A DNA stretch of 64,000 nucleotides from Lyophyllum atratum (lineage: Eukaryota; Basidiomycota; Agaricomycetes; Agaricales; Lyophyllaceae). The DNA is taken from NCBI GenBank assembly GCA_014905825.1, contig JACGCN010000038.1, forward strand, positions 248,001 to 312,000. The letters are read 5' to 3'. Positions 34,602-48,621 of the stretch are shown one piece after another. The notes beneath the pieces are model-generated. The model ran no database searches, was not told the origin of the DNA, and saw nothing but the letters and a program-made list of their open reading frames with translations. Made by a program: the position numbers and the translations under genes. Within the stretch, counting starts at the first letter, position 1; every line of letters begins with the position of its first letter.

Positions 34602-36937
34602 ATGCCTCCTCCCACCGGGCTCGATCCATGGATGGCAGGCCGGCACTTTGGTGTCGTGATTGACGCAGGCTCGTCCGGTTCGAGACTCCAAATCTACAGC
34701 TGGACGGACCCTCGGTCGGTCGGCATCGTGAAGGGCGGCGAGCTGGAATTTACTTTGCCGAAAGTTGAAAAGGGGACCAAGGACGGGGATGACTGGGTTA
34801 CCAAGGTCGAACCAGGTGCGCGATAGTGTTGCATCGCCTGGAGAAACTTCGTTAAGACTCACGGAGTGTCTCAGGCATATCTTCATTCGCCGATAATCCT
34901 GAGGGAGTTGCTAAGTACCTCCAGCCGCTGCTCAGCCATGCAAGGAACCATATACCTCCGTCTTTGGAAAAGCAGACACCCTTGTTTCTCCTGGCTACCG
35001 CCGGCATGCGCCTCCTTACCCCTGCCAAGCAGGCTGAGATATTGCAGGAGGCCTGTCGGTTTCTCTCGCTCCATTCGACATTCAAGATAGACGCTGCATC
35101 CGACGTAGGTCCGTGTGGCTCGAGCGTGAGGATAATTACCGGCGAAGAGGAAGGTCTGTTCGGGTGGATCGCCGTAAATTACCTGATGGACGGGTTCACG
35201 GGATCGAGCCAAAACCGCACTACATACGGCTTCCTGGACATGGGCGGCGCGTCAACCCAGATTGCTTTCGAGCCCGGCAACGTCAGTGATAAAGAGGCAA
35301 AGAATCTTATCGACGTTCGGCTGCGCCTTCTGGGCGGGCGGGAGGTAAAGCACAAGGTGTTCGTCACGACGTGGCTGGGTTATGGGACCAACCAAGCGCG
35401 AGAGCGATACGTAGGCAAGGCAATAAGAGAGTTCGAGCCATCTCGGGCGGGCGGTCAGAAAGATGTGGTGCTGGATCCATGTTTGCCCAAGGGTCTCGAG
35501 TTGATAGAGAAACCTGTCCATGACAAGCCATCGAACGGGCATGCCAACAAAGCACACCGCCTAAAAGGGACCGGCTCTTTCGAGCAATGTATGCAGAAGT
35601 CGTCAGCGCTTCTCAACAAGACTGCCCCGTGTCCAGATGCCCCCTGCCTGATGGACGGAATTCACGTACCCCCGATAGACTTCTCCGTCTCTCACTTCAT
35701 CGGCGTTTCAGAGTACTGGTACTCATCGGAACACGTCTTTGGTCTGGGAGGTGCATATGATTTCGTCCAGTACGAACGTGCTGCCGCGAATTTCTGCGCA
35801 AGAGATTGGGATGGCATAATGCAGGAGCACAAGACGATGAAAGCCCAGCATAGGCTCGGTGGGGACGGCGAGGTGGAAAAGGATGGGCAGGTGGTGGAAG
35901 TCGGTCAATGGCACCCTTCAGTCGAGCGTTCGCGGCTGGAGATGCAGTGCTTCAAAGCCGCCTGGATCGCTAATGTCCTACATGAAGGCATTGGAATCCC
36001 GAGGATAACGGACCCCGGAGGCAACGTCACGACGGAAGGGGACAAGGTTGAGAAGGAGGCTGCGAAGAAGGGCCTTGGGAGGCCCGCGTTCCAGTCACTC
36101 GATACTGTTGGCGACATTGCCATCAGCTGGACCCTCGGAAAGATGGTCTTGGAGGCAAGCAAAGAAATCCCTGCCTCATCTAACACCGCCCGCCCTCTGG
36201 TCGATCCAATCGACGAGATGCCTGACTCGCCTGACTTCCACATCAAGCGCATTCGACCACTCTGGACCCTTGATGGCCTGGAGGAACGTATCACGCCTCT
36301 TCTGCCGACTAAACTGACGCGAACCTCCCTTGGTTTTTCACCCGTCCTATTCCTACTCCTCATCTCCTTTTTGTTTTTCACGATAGTCGCATATCCATTA
36401 CGCCGTCAACTGCGTGCTGCGTGCCTCCGCTCAATCCGACAGGTGACGAAACGCGAGGAAGGATATTCATTGGAAGACGGAATAACGTTTAAAGGTCAAG
36501 GCTATTCTGCCAACTCGCGTCCAGGATCCCCAACCTCGGCAACGCATAAATGGCTGTACCCCATCCGCCGGGTATTCTCGTCCACGGGGACTAAACCCCA
36601 ACCCAACGCTCTCTCCGTGATCACATCGTCTAACCCTAAATTACGACACATCAACACGATGCCCGCACGATCGTATTCTCTGCCAAACGACTTGGAGGTC
36701 ATCGCGAGTTCCTCACAATATGCGCCCCGGAGCTCGATATCACGGTCCCCCTCCCCCTCACCTGCATTTTTAGAAGACAGTTACTTCCCCGGCAGTAATA
36801 ATGTGCTGTCCAATGGCACACCCTCTTTGGCAAGGTCACGAAATACCTCGCAGATGAATCTGTCTGGCTCCGCTAGACAAGGCGTCATATCGCGTAACGC
36901 AAGTTACCAAAGCCCGGGCAAGGGATTGGACGAATGA
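34602..36937 (+). CDS. YND1: Golgi-type apyrase / nucleoside diphosphatase (GDA1/CD39 family)
   Basis: Two exons (34602-34815 and 34875-36937) encode 758 residues. All apyrase-conserved regions are visible: ACR1 VVIDAGSSGSRLQIY at 18-32, ACR2 LLATAGMRLL near 110, ACR3 ITGEEEGLFGWIAVNYL at 159-175 with the catalytic Glu, ACR4 GFLDMGGASTQIAF at 190-203, and ACR5 YWYSSEHVFGLGG. A single membrane segment lies near 559-580 (LGFSPVLFLLLISFLFFTIV), followed by a 170-residue Ser-rich cytosolic tail. That order (luminal domain first, one C-terminal membrane helix) matches yeast Ynd1 rather than Gda1. It hydrolyses GDP/UDP released by glycosyltransferases and so supports sugar-nucleotide import and glycosylation. 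No N-terminal membrane helix is seen before ACR1, also as in Ynd1. Confidence 0.93.
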
Positions 36938-37647
36938 TTATTCTGCTCCCCGGCGTCCGTAGATTCACAATCTATGCTGCTGTCCCCACGTTGCTTTGAT
37001 GCTTGTGTCTTGAGTCTTGAACTTCTTCGAGCACATGGCGATATCCGCTCACCTGGCTCCGTGTGCGGAGCCGAGGGTGCAGTTCGATAGATTCCTTGTA
37101 GCGCTGGGAATGACAGAGCATCTCGGGGAAGACGAAGCTCGCTTGCGTGGGTCATCCGCTTACGGTTGGGGTTAACGAGGATACACGGAACTTGATCGTA
37201 CATGGTTGAGCGATGAGCACCCGGAAATGTCGAAGGAAGGATGAAGCGTATTTGGTGGATGGGCAGTCCGAAGTCGTCCAAGATCTGCGGTCCTTGGGCA
37301 TTTCGTCGCTATGTCCGCACAGCGCCCTATACATAGAGAGTTGTATCTCATTCGCTTTGACGACCTTATGGAGAGTGATAGAGAAACCAAGTCATCTCGG
37401 AAGGTTCTCCAGGGGTGCTTGTCTCAATATTGAAGACGTCAGACAAATTAGATAGTCAAGTATAACTTCAAATAAGGCCTGCACGATACTATTCATATCT
37501 GTACTTGAACTCACTAATCAGATACATAATTGGACCAAGAATGCATGGTTAGAGAGTCACGTCAGAGGAGATGGCGGCGTCGATGTACTCGAGTCGGCAA
37601 CCGCTTCGAATTCGCTAGTGGGATCATGTGATTCTACAAGGTCTTCC
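36938..37647. other. Intergenic
   Basis: No gene seen; presumably the apyrase 3' UTR and the Mdm12 promoter. Confidence 0.55.
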
Positions 37648-38829
37648 ATGTCGATTGACCTGGAATGGACAAAGTTGGACTCGTCGCTCTCCACCTACCT
37701 CGTCGATGTCCTCAATCGCCAGCTAGCCAATGCAGAACGGCCCTCTTTCATAGGCCCCGTCGAAGTCACCTCTCTAGACTTCGGCTCAACATCCCCCGAT
37801 GTCGAACTCGTTGACCTGCGAGACATCTACCGCGACTTCCTCGAAGACGACGACGACGACGACCTGGACCGCGGTCCCGTGAAGGTCACAGAAGGTGCAG
37901 AGGACGAAGACAGCTTCGAGTGGGTATCCAGAAGGGCAGTGGTACGGGAAGAAGGACTCGCGTACCACCACCTGCCCCCCCATGTGCGCTACGGACTATA
38001 CGGCTCCGCAAGCATGTTTTCTGCACCCCCTTCACTCGGCGCCCCCATGGACCCCTGGAATCCTGGTATGAGCCTCCCAAGTCTTGTCGACCACAGATCG
38101 CCGTACTCACCGTGGCCGACGGGACGCAGCCCCTCCCCTGCGACCCCCTTCTACGCCACGCACGACGCTGAACCGGAGTACCCCAACGTCTCCCCGCGCC
38201 TCCCGCACCCTTCATCACACTCTCATTCCCAGTCTGCACCCACCGAACCCCTGCCCACTCAAGAGCCGCCACCCCAACCACAACCCCAACACCCAAACCT
38301 CCAAGTGCACCTCCATGTCAACTGGCACTCGGATCTCCGCATCACACTCACCACCTCCCTGCTCATAAATTACCCCTCTCCGATGTTCATGTCCCTCCCC
38401 ATCAAGCTCTCCATCACTGGCCTCGTCTTCACCGGCGAGCTCGCCGTCGCATACGAGGGCGAGCGGAGACGCGTACATATCTGTATCCTAGACAATCTCG
38501 ACCCCTACGGCCCCGCATGCGACCGGTCCAAACGCGACTCCGTAAGCAGCACGCCGCCCGAGCTGGTGGACGACGACGCCCCTCCCACCGGTGGGGGTGG
38601 TGGTGGTGGTGTACCGCCCTCCGCCTCGCCGCGCTCGTCGAAGCCGCTTCCGGTGGGGCAGAGGCTGCTGCCGTCGATATATATTGAGAGCGAGATTGGG
38701 CAGGCGGATAAGCATGTGCTGAAGAATGTGACGAGGGTGGAGAGGTTTATACAGGATGTGATTAGGAAGACGGTGGAGGAGGAGCTGGTGTTTCCGAATT
38801 TTCATACCCTGGTTATGGGGGAGCCGTGA
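37648..38829 (+). CDS. MDM12: Mdm12, ERMES complex subunit
   Basis: A single exon encoding 393 residues. The start at 37648 gives MSIDLEWTKLDSSLSTYLVD, the family N-terminus; the frame upstream has no in-frame ATG. The SMP lipid-binding fold is split by insertions. The N-terminal part contains PSFIGPVEVTSLDFGSTSPD and VELVDLRDIYRDF, followed by an acidic loop and a long Pro/Ser/His-rich insert (about 120-220). The fold resumes with LQVHLHVNWHSDLRITLTTS, MSLPIKLSITGLVFTGELAV and the C-terminal VERFIQDVIRKTVEEELVFP. Mdm12 bridges Mmm1 (ER) and Mdm10/Mdm34 (mitochondria) and helps transfer phospholipids. The Gly run at about 325 is low-complexity. It is one of few genes here without introns. Confidence 0.95.
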   Translation: MSIDLEWTKLDSSLSTYLVDVLNRQLANAERPSFIGPVEVTSLDFGSTSPDVELVDLRDIYRDFLEDDDDDDLDRGPVKVTEGAEDEDSFEWVSRRAVVREEGLAYHHLPPHVRYGLYGSASMFSAPPSLGAPMDPWNPGMSLPSLVDHRSPYSPWPTGRSPSPATPFYATHDAEPEYPNVSPRLPHPSSHSHSQSAPTEPLPTQEPPPQPQPQHPNLQVHLHVNWHSDLRITLTTSLLINYPSPMFMSLPIKLSITGLVFTGELAVAYEGERRRVHICILDNLDPYGPACDRSKRDSVSSTPPELVDDDAPPTGGGGGGGVPPSASPRSSKPLPVGQRLLPSIYIESEIGQADKHVLKNVTRVERFIQDVIRKTVEEELVFPNFHTLVMGEP

Positions 38830-39220
38830 GGAGCGGGGAGTTAGGAGTGAGGGTGCGGTGTGTGGGGAAGGGGGAGGGTATGTAGATCTTTGTAAATGTA
38901 TGTGATCCTGTTAGAATGGTGTTATCTGAATAGCTCTTACTCTATCTGTAGCTCTTTGCGCATCGATTGGACGCGGACAAGATGCAAGTATCTATGCATA
39001 TGTTTAATTTCGAAGAACCTTCGTCTGACCTCTTCGCGGGCGGTGCTTCGAACCATCTCCCATCATCTTGGTTGCTTGCTTTTCCAAATGCATACACCCA
39101 GCCGCGCCCCACTCTTGTCATACGCCACCACCAGTCGTCCAACCGACCCGAGCCTTGTCCTTGCCATCGGTCTATATTACCCTCCGCCCCCGTCGGAACC
39201 CCTCTCGCCACGGAAGACAC
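38830..39220. other. Intergenic before tRNA-Leu
   Basis: Mdm12 3' region; nothing else supported. Confidence 0.5.
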
Positions 39221-39327
39221 GGTGAGATGGCCGAGCGGTCTAAGGCGCCAGACTAAGGTTAGATTGAACAGCAGGCATGTCTTATCTGGTCTCTTCGGGG
39301 GCGGGGGTTCGAATCCCCCTCTCATCA
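39221..39327 (+). tRNA. tRNA-Leu(AAG) with intron
   Basis: The acceptor stem GGTGAGA pairs with TCTCATC (one G-T), with discriminator A at 39327. The D arm is TGGCCGAGCGGTCTAAGGC. The anticodon stem CCAGA/TCTGG (39248-39252 with 39285-39289) encloses CT-AAG-G, giving anticodon AAG at 39255-39257. A 25-nt intron (39259-39283) sits at the canonical site one base 3' of the anticodon. A class II variable arm (CTC TTCG GGG) and T arm (GGGGG TTCGAAT CCCCC) follow. The long variable arm and AAG anticodon identify leucine. Confidence 0.95.
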
Positions 39328-39350
39328 TGCATGTATAGGATGTGGAAACC

Positions 39351-39356
39351 TTTTTT
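39351..39356 (+). terminator. Pol III terminator of tRNA-Leu
   Basis: A run of six T residues 24 nt after the tRNA 3' end. Confidence 0.8.
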
Positions 39357-39861
39357 CTGTTTTGTTATCCCCCACGCACAGATTGTGCGATCAACGCCCC
39401 TATCACTCCAGAGGACTCAGCCCGTTACGTGCTAAACCCATAATATCCCTTCGACCACCCGTTGGAATTCGAGTTCGGCCTCGGAAAGTACCCTTTCGCT
39501 TTTGCTACCTGGGACTCCACCTTGCATACCAGCCTGAGGTGCTATCCCACGTCGCAACTAATCGTGGATGCAACATTCAAATGGAGGCTAATTTTTGATC
39601 TGCTTCTTCTCCCGCCATCGCATTGCAGGTGACCTCCCAGGTGCGTTTGATAAAGGACAACCGCCAAGGGCTCGAGATGGGCCAAGCAATAAAATAGGAC
39701 GGTACCCGACCTCGTTGTCTCCCCTGTATACTTTGTGGGGAGAAGGGCAGGCTCTGGACTCTTGATGAGGTCGTCGTCATTTACCATTCGTAGGACGAAG
39801 GAAACAATAATTCAGTAAAATCACATCTGCTAGTAATACACGTAGGAGAAATCCTTGATAG
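39357..39861. other. Intergenic
   Basis: Between the tRNA and the 3' end of Elp3; nothing supported. Confidence 0.5.
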
Positions 39862-42099
<2,238 letters not shown>

Positions 42100-42595
42100 T
42101 TTCGTAGTTTGTCTCTAGATCCTGGAGATTCTCTTTTCTTTGTTTCGCCGTAGAATGGGCCAGCTAGCAGTAGATCTAAACGTTTATCGTAGAAGACGTC
42201 GTGAATGGGAGTCAGACCCCCTCGAATTAATAATAAGAGTCGATTATTTTTTGGCGATCAATCACATGACCAGATCTATGCCGCGCGACTGCCGACCGCG
42301 TTCTGCACGACGTCGACGGCGTTCCCCTCCGACTGGATTTTGCAGAAGAGCGCATGATATCTGTGTTGACTGCGCGTCGAGAAGGCGACTACTTATCATT
42401 ATTGACCTCGGGTTCCAGCCATTGGTAAACTCGGAAACCCGACGATGCCAGTGCCCTTGGCAACAGACAATGAGGTTGGAGCTCAGGTTTGATGGACCCT
42501 CATATGCCTTAATCAAATTGTGAGGACCGCCCTGGCCGAAGGATAATCAGCTTGATGCTGACCCCGACATCTCATCCTTCTCCTCTACCTTATCA
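42100..42595. other. Divergent intergenic region
   Basis: Between the start of Elp3 (minus) and the PY-motif protein (plus); an open frame at 42140-42523 has no recognisable features. Confidence 0.5.
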
Positions 42596-44282
42596 ATGCA
42601 CCTGCATTTTCGTTTTTTTCTTCCTCTCTTCCTCTTTTACTTTTGGCGGGCAGAGGCAGGTGCCGTGAATCGGACCATTGACGATACTACAGGCGACGCG
42701 GTCACCGGAGCCCGACCTATTTATCTTCCTGCTACGCCCGGTGTTTGGGAGAATGCAGCTTGCGCAGGGTGCGCAGTGAAGCCTGATCCAGCTCAGGCTT
42801 TCAAGGGATCATGGACGGCTGCAACATACAACAAGGACCTTGCGTCGATGTCGATTGAGTTGTCATTCACAGGTACGCCGAGTAAAAACCTCGCGCATAG
42901 TGAAATTCGATTGACGACTATGTACTCTTCAGGGACCGCCATTTATGTGTTTTTCATCCTCGCAAACTTCGTCGCGGACGGCGTCACCACCGAGACGGCG
43001 TGTAATTTCACTTTGGACGGTCGCGCGGCTGGATCGTTCAATCACGTCCCTTCCACAAGTACTGCTCTAGATTATAATGCCCTCAGCTTCTCCCAAACCA
43101 GTCTAAAAAATGTTGACCACAAGCTCGTCATATCGACATCAGGAATCACCGACCGGAACATTTTTGTCAACTTTGATTATGCCATATACACGTGCGCAGA
43201 CATCACTCCTAGAGCGCTCCTGAAAACGCTAATTCATTCAATTCAGATTCGATGATACCCCTACCGCCACACCCACTCCTCCACCAACTAGCACCCCGAC
43301 AGCTACGCCAAACACCAGTTCGACATCGGCTACGAGTTCCAACTCACCTGGCTCACCCACCACATCTCAATCCACGACTCGGACGCAGGAGTCGCAGACT
43401 TCGACCCCGACGTCCGATAATTCCAATGCGTCGTCAAGTTCGAAACTGAATATTGGCGCGATTGCAGGAGGTGTCGTCGGCGGAGTCGTGGCTATTCTGG
43501 CCCTCATTCTATTGTTTATCTGTTTCCGCCGACGAAGGCGCTCACCCAACCCTTCACACAACGGATTTTCAATTGATGGCGAGTCCCCAATGGCGCCTGC
43601 CTTCACTGGAAGCCAATACAGGGGTGCGGTCACGCCTTACGCCCTAGACACAACATCATCCTCGGCACGATACCGTGCCCGACCAGACACACAAAGTGAC
43701 TTCCTGCAATCGGGGACCATCCGCTCTCCTTACTCTCCCGTTCCTGGAATGCCATCGTTTTACGGCGCACTTGATCAGCAGAACCCCATGACCAGTCCTT
43801 CACGGACAAACAGCGACATGGTTGACCCGAGCATACCGTCTAGCTATAGCGATGCGTATGGTGGCATGGCTTCCGACAGCTCTGCCTATGGGGGTCTTGC
43901 GACGGCTGCTAGTGCCGCTGGTCCTCCCCTGGTCCACGTTCGTTCCCGCTCAACCGCCACCCAAGACTCCAGCAGAGAGGCAGTGAGGCGGGCGCGCCAG
44001 TCAGAGATCGACCAGCGGCTGCGTGTGGTGAGGCGGGAGATGCACGACTTAAAGACCGATATCACGACGGAAACCCCGCGACGGGAGTCGGTGCGCTCTA
44101 CAGGCAGGACGCGCACGGATGAGGCGGAGATATCTGAGATGCGGGAGCAGATGCGGCTGATGCAGGAGCAGATTGAGTTCCTGAGGGGGCAGCAGCAGTC
44201 GGAGTGGGCACAGGGGTTGTCGGATGAGCCACCGCCTGGATATGCAGACGCGGCTCCAAGCCTTCTGAGGGCGCAGAACTGA
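42596..44282 (+). CDS. PY-motif single-pass surface protein, copy A
   Basis: Three exons (42596-42872, 42933-43191, 43247-44282) encode 523 residues. A signal peptide is followed by an ectodomain with VNRTIDDTTGD, PIYLPATPGVW, a CAGC pair, FKGSWTAATY, then TAIYVFFILANFV, CNFTLDG, a FNHVPSTST loop and FVNFDYAIYT. A Thr/Pro/Ser stalk then leads to a membrane helix (IAGGVVGGVVAILALILLF) and a CFRRRRR stop-transfer. The long cytoplasmic tail ends in a coiled-coil-forming region (EIDQRLRVVRREMHDLKTD, MREQMRLMQEQIEFLRGQQ) and EWAQGLSDEPPPGY near the end. PPGY matches the PPxY ligand of WW domains. Copies B and C at 59594 and 62381 share domains and intron phases. A sensor or Rsp5-adaptor role is inferred. 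Confidence 0.85.
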
Positions 44283-44533
44283 TTCCTTACATATTTATAT
44301 CTCGTACACACATAAGTTATTCTTTCATTGTACTTACCATCATCCCATCTTTTGAACGACCTCTATGGTCGAAGTAATCCTAAATTTATTGATTCGGAAG
44401 AGAGCGGCGCGTGGTAGTCACAAAGCATGTGATCCTTGACCACAACATAACACCGCGACAAGACGGCCAACACCTTGTGCACGTCGTTCTCGTCCTCCAT
44501 GGTCCAGCATCTCCACGTATCTATCCCTATATC

Positions 44534-47500
44534 ATGAGTGCAATCACTCCACCTGCTGCAGCTCTGTATGAAATCTTTTATGGCGCCAAGCACTCGGACG
44601 ATGACGAACTCGACTACGACATCGAACAAATGGACGCCGACAGGCGGTCACATCCAAGCGAGCAACCTGGCAAATACACGAAGCCCTCGATATACGTCGA
44701 GACATTCGAAAGTGTGTAATTTTTCTGAAAGCAAACGTGGTGTTTCTGAGCTTAACGAGCAATCAGAAATGATCCATACAGTTTGCAACGGTGAAACCCA
44801 TCTCCTCACCGACAGGGAACTCAACATTTTAGACGCGATATCTTGTCTTTCATGTGCGTCAACAGTGTGCTTTCAATCTGAGCATGGTAATCCAACTTCT
44901 CGCCATAGATTACGCCCGGTATTGCCTTTTCCGCTTGATCCTGCGCAAGGCCGACACATGGCATACCCTCGCCTCCATGGAGAAATTCAAGCGCGAAGTC
45001 GGCGAGGAAGGTCTCCATCATGCGATCGAGGCATTATGTCGTCCTATAAAGGAGCTTGGGATCAAGCAGGAAGTCAAGGAGGAAGAGATGCCTGCGGGTG
45101 TGCCGGAGAGGGAGATTATCGACCTCACATTTGATCTGGACGATGAGGACCAGAAGCCCGATATCAGGAACGCTGAAGCGGGCCCGTCGAGATTAAGGGA
45201 TCAAGACGTCAAGCCGTCGCTGGACGGCCTGCTCAGCGCTCGTAATGCCCCACCCTACGAGCCAGACTTTGACTTCTTCATGGAAGACGAATCCAGCATG
45301 GATTTGAGCGAAACACTCAACAAGCTGAATGCTGATCAACTCAGGGATCTTATTAAAAGGACCAAAACGAAGCCGGAGAAGATGACCGTATGTGGTTGCG
45401 TTCTTCTGTGGCTGTCGATTTACACTGTTTCACGAATCACAATAGAAACCTTACATGGTGGCCGCATTGCTCATCTATGCATCGACACAGACACCTCTCG
45501 GGTTCACAGTCACTGGCAAGGGCGTGCGCAACGGGAAAGCCAGCAACGATGGCCTTCGGCAAATGACACTACCATTTAAAATCAAGGGCAAGGCAGCACA
45601 GGAGACCCAGGAACGTCGTTTACTGCAGATGGCTCTGGAGAAGCTCGGTGCGTTCTGGCAGTCTGCCTTCTGGCCATACTTACTCATAACATGTGTTGTA
45701 CGTAGGCAAAAGTGTCCGGGTCAACGTTGACCTCTACTGGCTTATGGCGCGAGTGAATGTCATATACGACCGCTGCACCGAATACCCCAAATCTCTTCTT
45801 GTTCCCTCCCTTCTGACCTCCTTCAAGAAGCGCACCTACCCCGAATACAATTACGAGCGGGATAAGACCATCTGGGAAACGCGCGAAGAGCTCATGGACT
45901 ACTTCGAAGCACTCCGGGTGGAAGCCGCCATCGCGCACGAGCTCGAGCCACCGCCGCCTGGTAGGTCTGTCAGTAAGACCCCGGCAGTTGTTCCAGGTAA
46001 TAGGAACAAATTCGTTACACCGGCCTCGCCTGCGCCCGGCAGGAACCGTGCCACTCCCCTGCGGACCCCGATGAGTGGTGCCTCGGGAGCTCGGTTTACC
46101 GAGAGTCCTGCTGTTTGTAAGAAGGAGGAGGATCCGCAAGCCGAAGGAATAGGAGATGTGGGAGAGGATGTCGAGGAGCCTATCAAGGTACGGACGGCAC
46201 GGCGGGTTAAGCAGTACTTCGACGAGGTCGTGCTGCCAAAATGGAAGGAACTCGTTGTGGATAAGCAGCACCGGGATTTCAAGGAAAGGACACCGGGGCT
46301 GGAACGATTTGAGCCAGGTAGGCACTTACGATCCATGACACCCGCGAAACAACTGATACGTTTCTCGGCGCAGGTTTTGTGTACACTCGCCTTTTCAGCA
46401 AGGTAATGCGGGCTCTAGCGACCCTACAGCTCCATGAAGAAGAGGCTGCAGTGCTCGAGGCCTTGTTAGACCAGCGTTTCTGGCGGCGGGGCAAGCGCGC
46501 AAAGTGGTATGAGCGGCGGGCTATCCTGCAAATGACTTATTTATGTAAATATGAGGATGAAGAGGTGACGAAGACAGATATGACCGTGCTCCGTCGGGCG
46601 GTGGAGGGTGTACATGAAGCATTGAAAGACGAGGACACTGGTCTTGGTGAGTTCCTTTGTAAACGAAGCCTAACTCTTCGCTTACTGATCGTATTCTGGA
46701 TAGTGTTTCGTCCAGGTTTCGTAAGACGACTTCGCAGGTTGGAGAAGAAGCTGAAGATACCAGAGGAGGAACGGTGCTTCTCCGAAGGCGAACTGAGGAC
46801 CGCGAATGTCGTTCAGTTCACAGCCGAGAGACTGTTCAAAACGTCGAAAAGTCTGAAGCTGGATGCCAATGGACGACCTATAGATGGCAACGAGGGAAAT
46901 GGGGATAAAATAAGAATCTACTTTTCGCCTCTAGCCGCCAAAGCCGTAGTCATGACAGGGATGGCTGCCGACAAAGAGAATAGACTAGCCGTAAGCCACC
47001 TCTTTACTACGTTATGCTTTGACTAATGTCAACGCAGGCGAGAAACCCCTCGGACACATGGAAATGGAAAGGGAAATCGATATGGAGGGGCGTTAACGGC
47101 GAGGAACTGAACGTCGAGAGCCGCACGCTCCAATACTATGAGAGTCTAGGCTATAAAGGGTTCGTTACTACATATTTTCCTGTCTCGTGCTCGCTAACTA
47201 CGATCCCTAGCTTTCACTCCGAGAGCCGAGTCCTCACTACAATATTTGCTCTGCTTTTCTGGGACATCATCTTTGCTGATGTGCCCGGGGCTTTCGAGAC
47301 ACCGCACCAGACAGCGCCACTCGATCTGGCGGAAGACTCGTTCTATCGTGCCCGAAAAATGTCCATTGATGCGAGGCTGGAGGATATCAAGATGAAAGGC
47401 CGGGCTCAAGAGATCCTCAGGCGACATGATGAACTCTACCGGGAAAAGAAGACGTGGTGCGTTGGCGTTCAGTGGGATATCTGTGAAAAACAGGATCTCC

Positions 47501-48200
47501 TGGAGATCGTCGAGGTAAGTCCACACTTCAGCTTCGCTGCATCGTGTCCACTGACGCTCACTTAATCGATCTACAGTGCCTTGGGGGAGAATCATTATCT
47601 ATCATATGCCGATTGTTCTGTGAGGATTACGCCGGAAGAAGTAGCGGTGTGCCTGACCTTATTGTGTGGGATACCGGGAGGGGTCTGTGTAAGTTTGTCG
47701 AGGTCAAGGGACCTAATGACAGAGCCCAAGAGAATCAGAAGGTTCGTTTCTGATAGAGAAATACCCACGTAAAGACGTCTCACCGAGCTTCATGACAGCT
47801 TTGGTTCGATTCTCTCCTTGGGGCCGGCGCAGATGTCGAGATTTGCAATGTCCTCGACCAAAATAATCCACCTCGACCTAAATCGACGAAGTCCAAGAAG
47901 GCACCACGCCGCAGCGCGAAAAAACCGAAAGGAAAGGGCAAGGGGCGAATTGGGGACTCTGATGTGGAATTAGACTCGGATGCCGTTGACCCCGCTGATC
48001 TGCCGGACGAAGAGTCTTGGGGGTCGCCTGCCATCCTCGGGAAGCGCCGTCTCCGACCACCAGACGAAAACGACGATCAGCTCCCTACATTCCCTTCCTC
48101 TGCGACACCGCCAAACACACCCCCCATCCCGCTGTCTCGTCTTACAAGCCGTGTTGAGGTTATCCTCCCATCGCCAAAGAGACGGAAGATTGGGTCTTGA
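44534..48200 (+). CDS. FAN1: Fanconi-associated nuclease 1 (FAN1)
   Basis: Eleven exons: 44534-44711, 44767-44853, 44909-45387, 45446-45647, 45706-46317, 46374-46646, 46704-46990, 47038-47159, 47211-47514, 47577-47741 and 47799-48200. They encode 1036 residues. Family blocks include YYARYCLFRLILRKADTWH, the SAP-like segment LNKLNADQLRDLIKRTKT, RVNVDLYWLMARVNVIYDRC, and in the TPR-like region FVYTRLFSKVMRALATLQLH. The C-terminal VRR-NUC nuclease domain has the PD-(D/E)xK residues: VPD with Asp875, then VEVK with Glu890 and Lys892, followed by GPNDRAQENQK. FAN1 cleaves 5' flaps and unhooks interstrand DNA crosslinks in the nucleus. The upstream zinc finger of animal FAN1 is not seen, as usual in fungi. 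The tail beyond the nuclease is basic, then acidic, with KRRK near its end. Confidence 0.93.
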
Positions 48201-48621
48201 CCACCCGGTTTTTTGCTGCTTGTTATCCTTTTGATCTTGCTTGATAGGCTTTTGCTATCGATATCATTATTTCTGGTTCGCGATTCTATCTATCTTACTT
48301 ACTGTATCCTTTATTTGTATTCCTACCGAGGTGTATACCCCACATGACTCACCCCATCCTGGACTCGTTGTCTACCTATCGGCGTGGTATCGGCGTGGTT
48401 GAACCACGCCGATTTCCTGCGAACTTAGAACGTACAACTAATTGTTCAAAAGATCAGCTGCCTACATATTCACAACGTGTGTTCACACCGTTCTACACTA
48501 ATAGATCCAAGAGCCATGCCAATCATGGATATAATTACACCCTTCTCATTGGCCGCCGGTGGGCCGCAGCCCATATCAAAAGGTACTTAACGCACTGAGA
48601 TCGATCTCACACACGACAACT
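48201..48621. other. Intergenic, dehydrogenase promoter
   Basis: Holds the FAN1 3' region, a palindrome (next entry) and an inverted CCAAT box (ATTGG at about 48548) about 70 bp before the dehydrogenase start. Confidence 0.5.
48389..48413. promoter_or_regulatory. Perfect 12-bp-arm palindrome, possible operator
   Basis: ATCGGCGTGGTT, one spacer base, then its exact inverse AACCACGCCGAT. A direct extra copy of the half site (TATCGGCGTGGTA) lies immediately upstream. The arms carry CGG and CCG, the core half sites of Zn2Cys6 factors. It lies about 210 bp before the dehydrogenase start and 190 bp after FAN1. Confidence 0.5.

Noticed and set aside
37618..37647. An extra ten codons before Mdm12 MSIDLEW
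   Set aside because: The upstream frame starts from GTG; family members start at the ATG at 37648.
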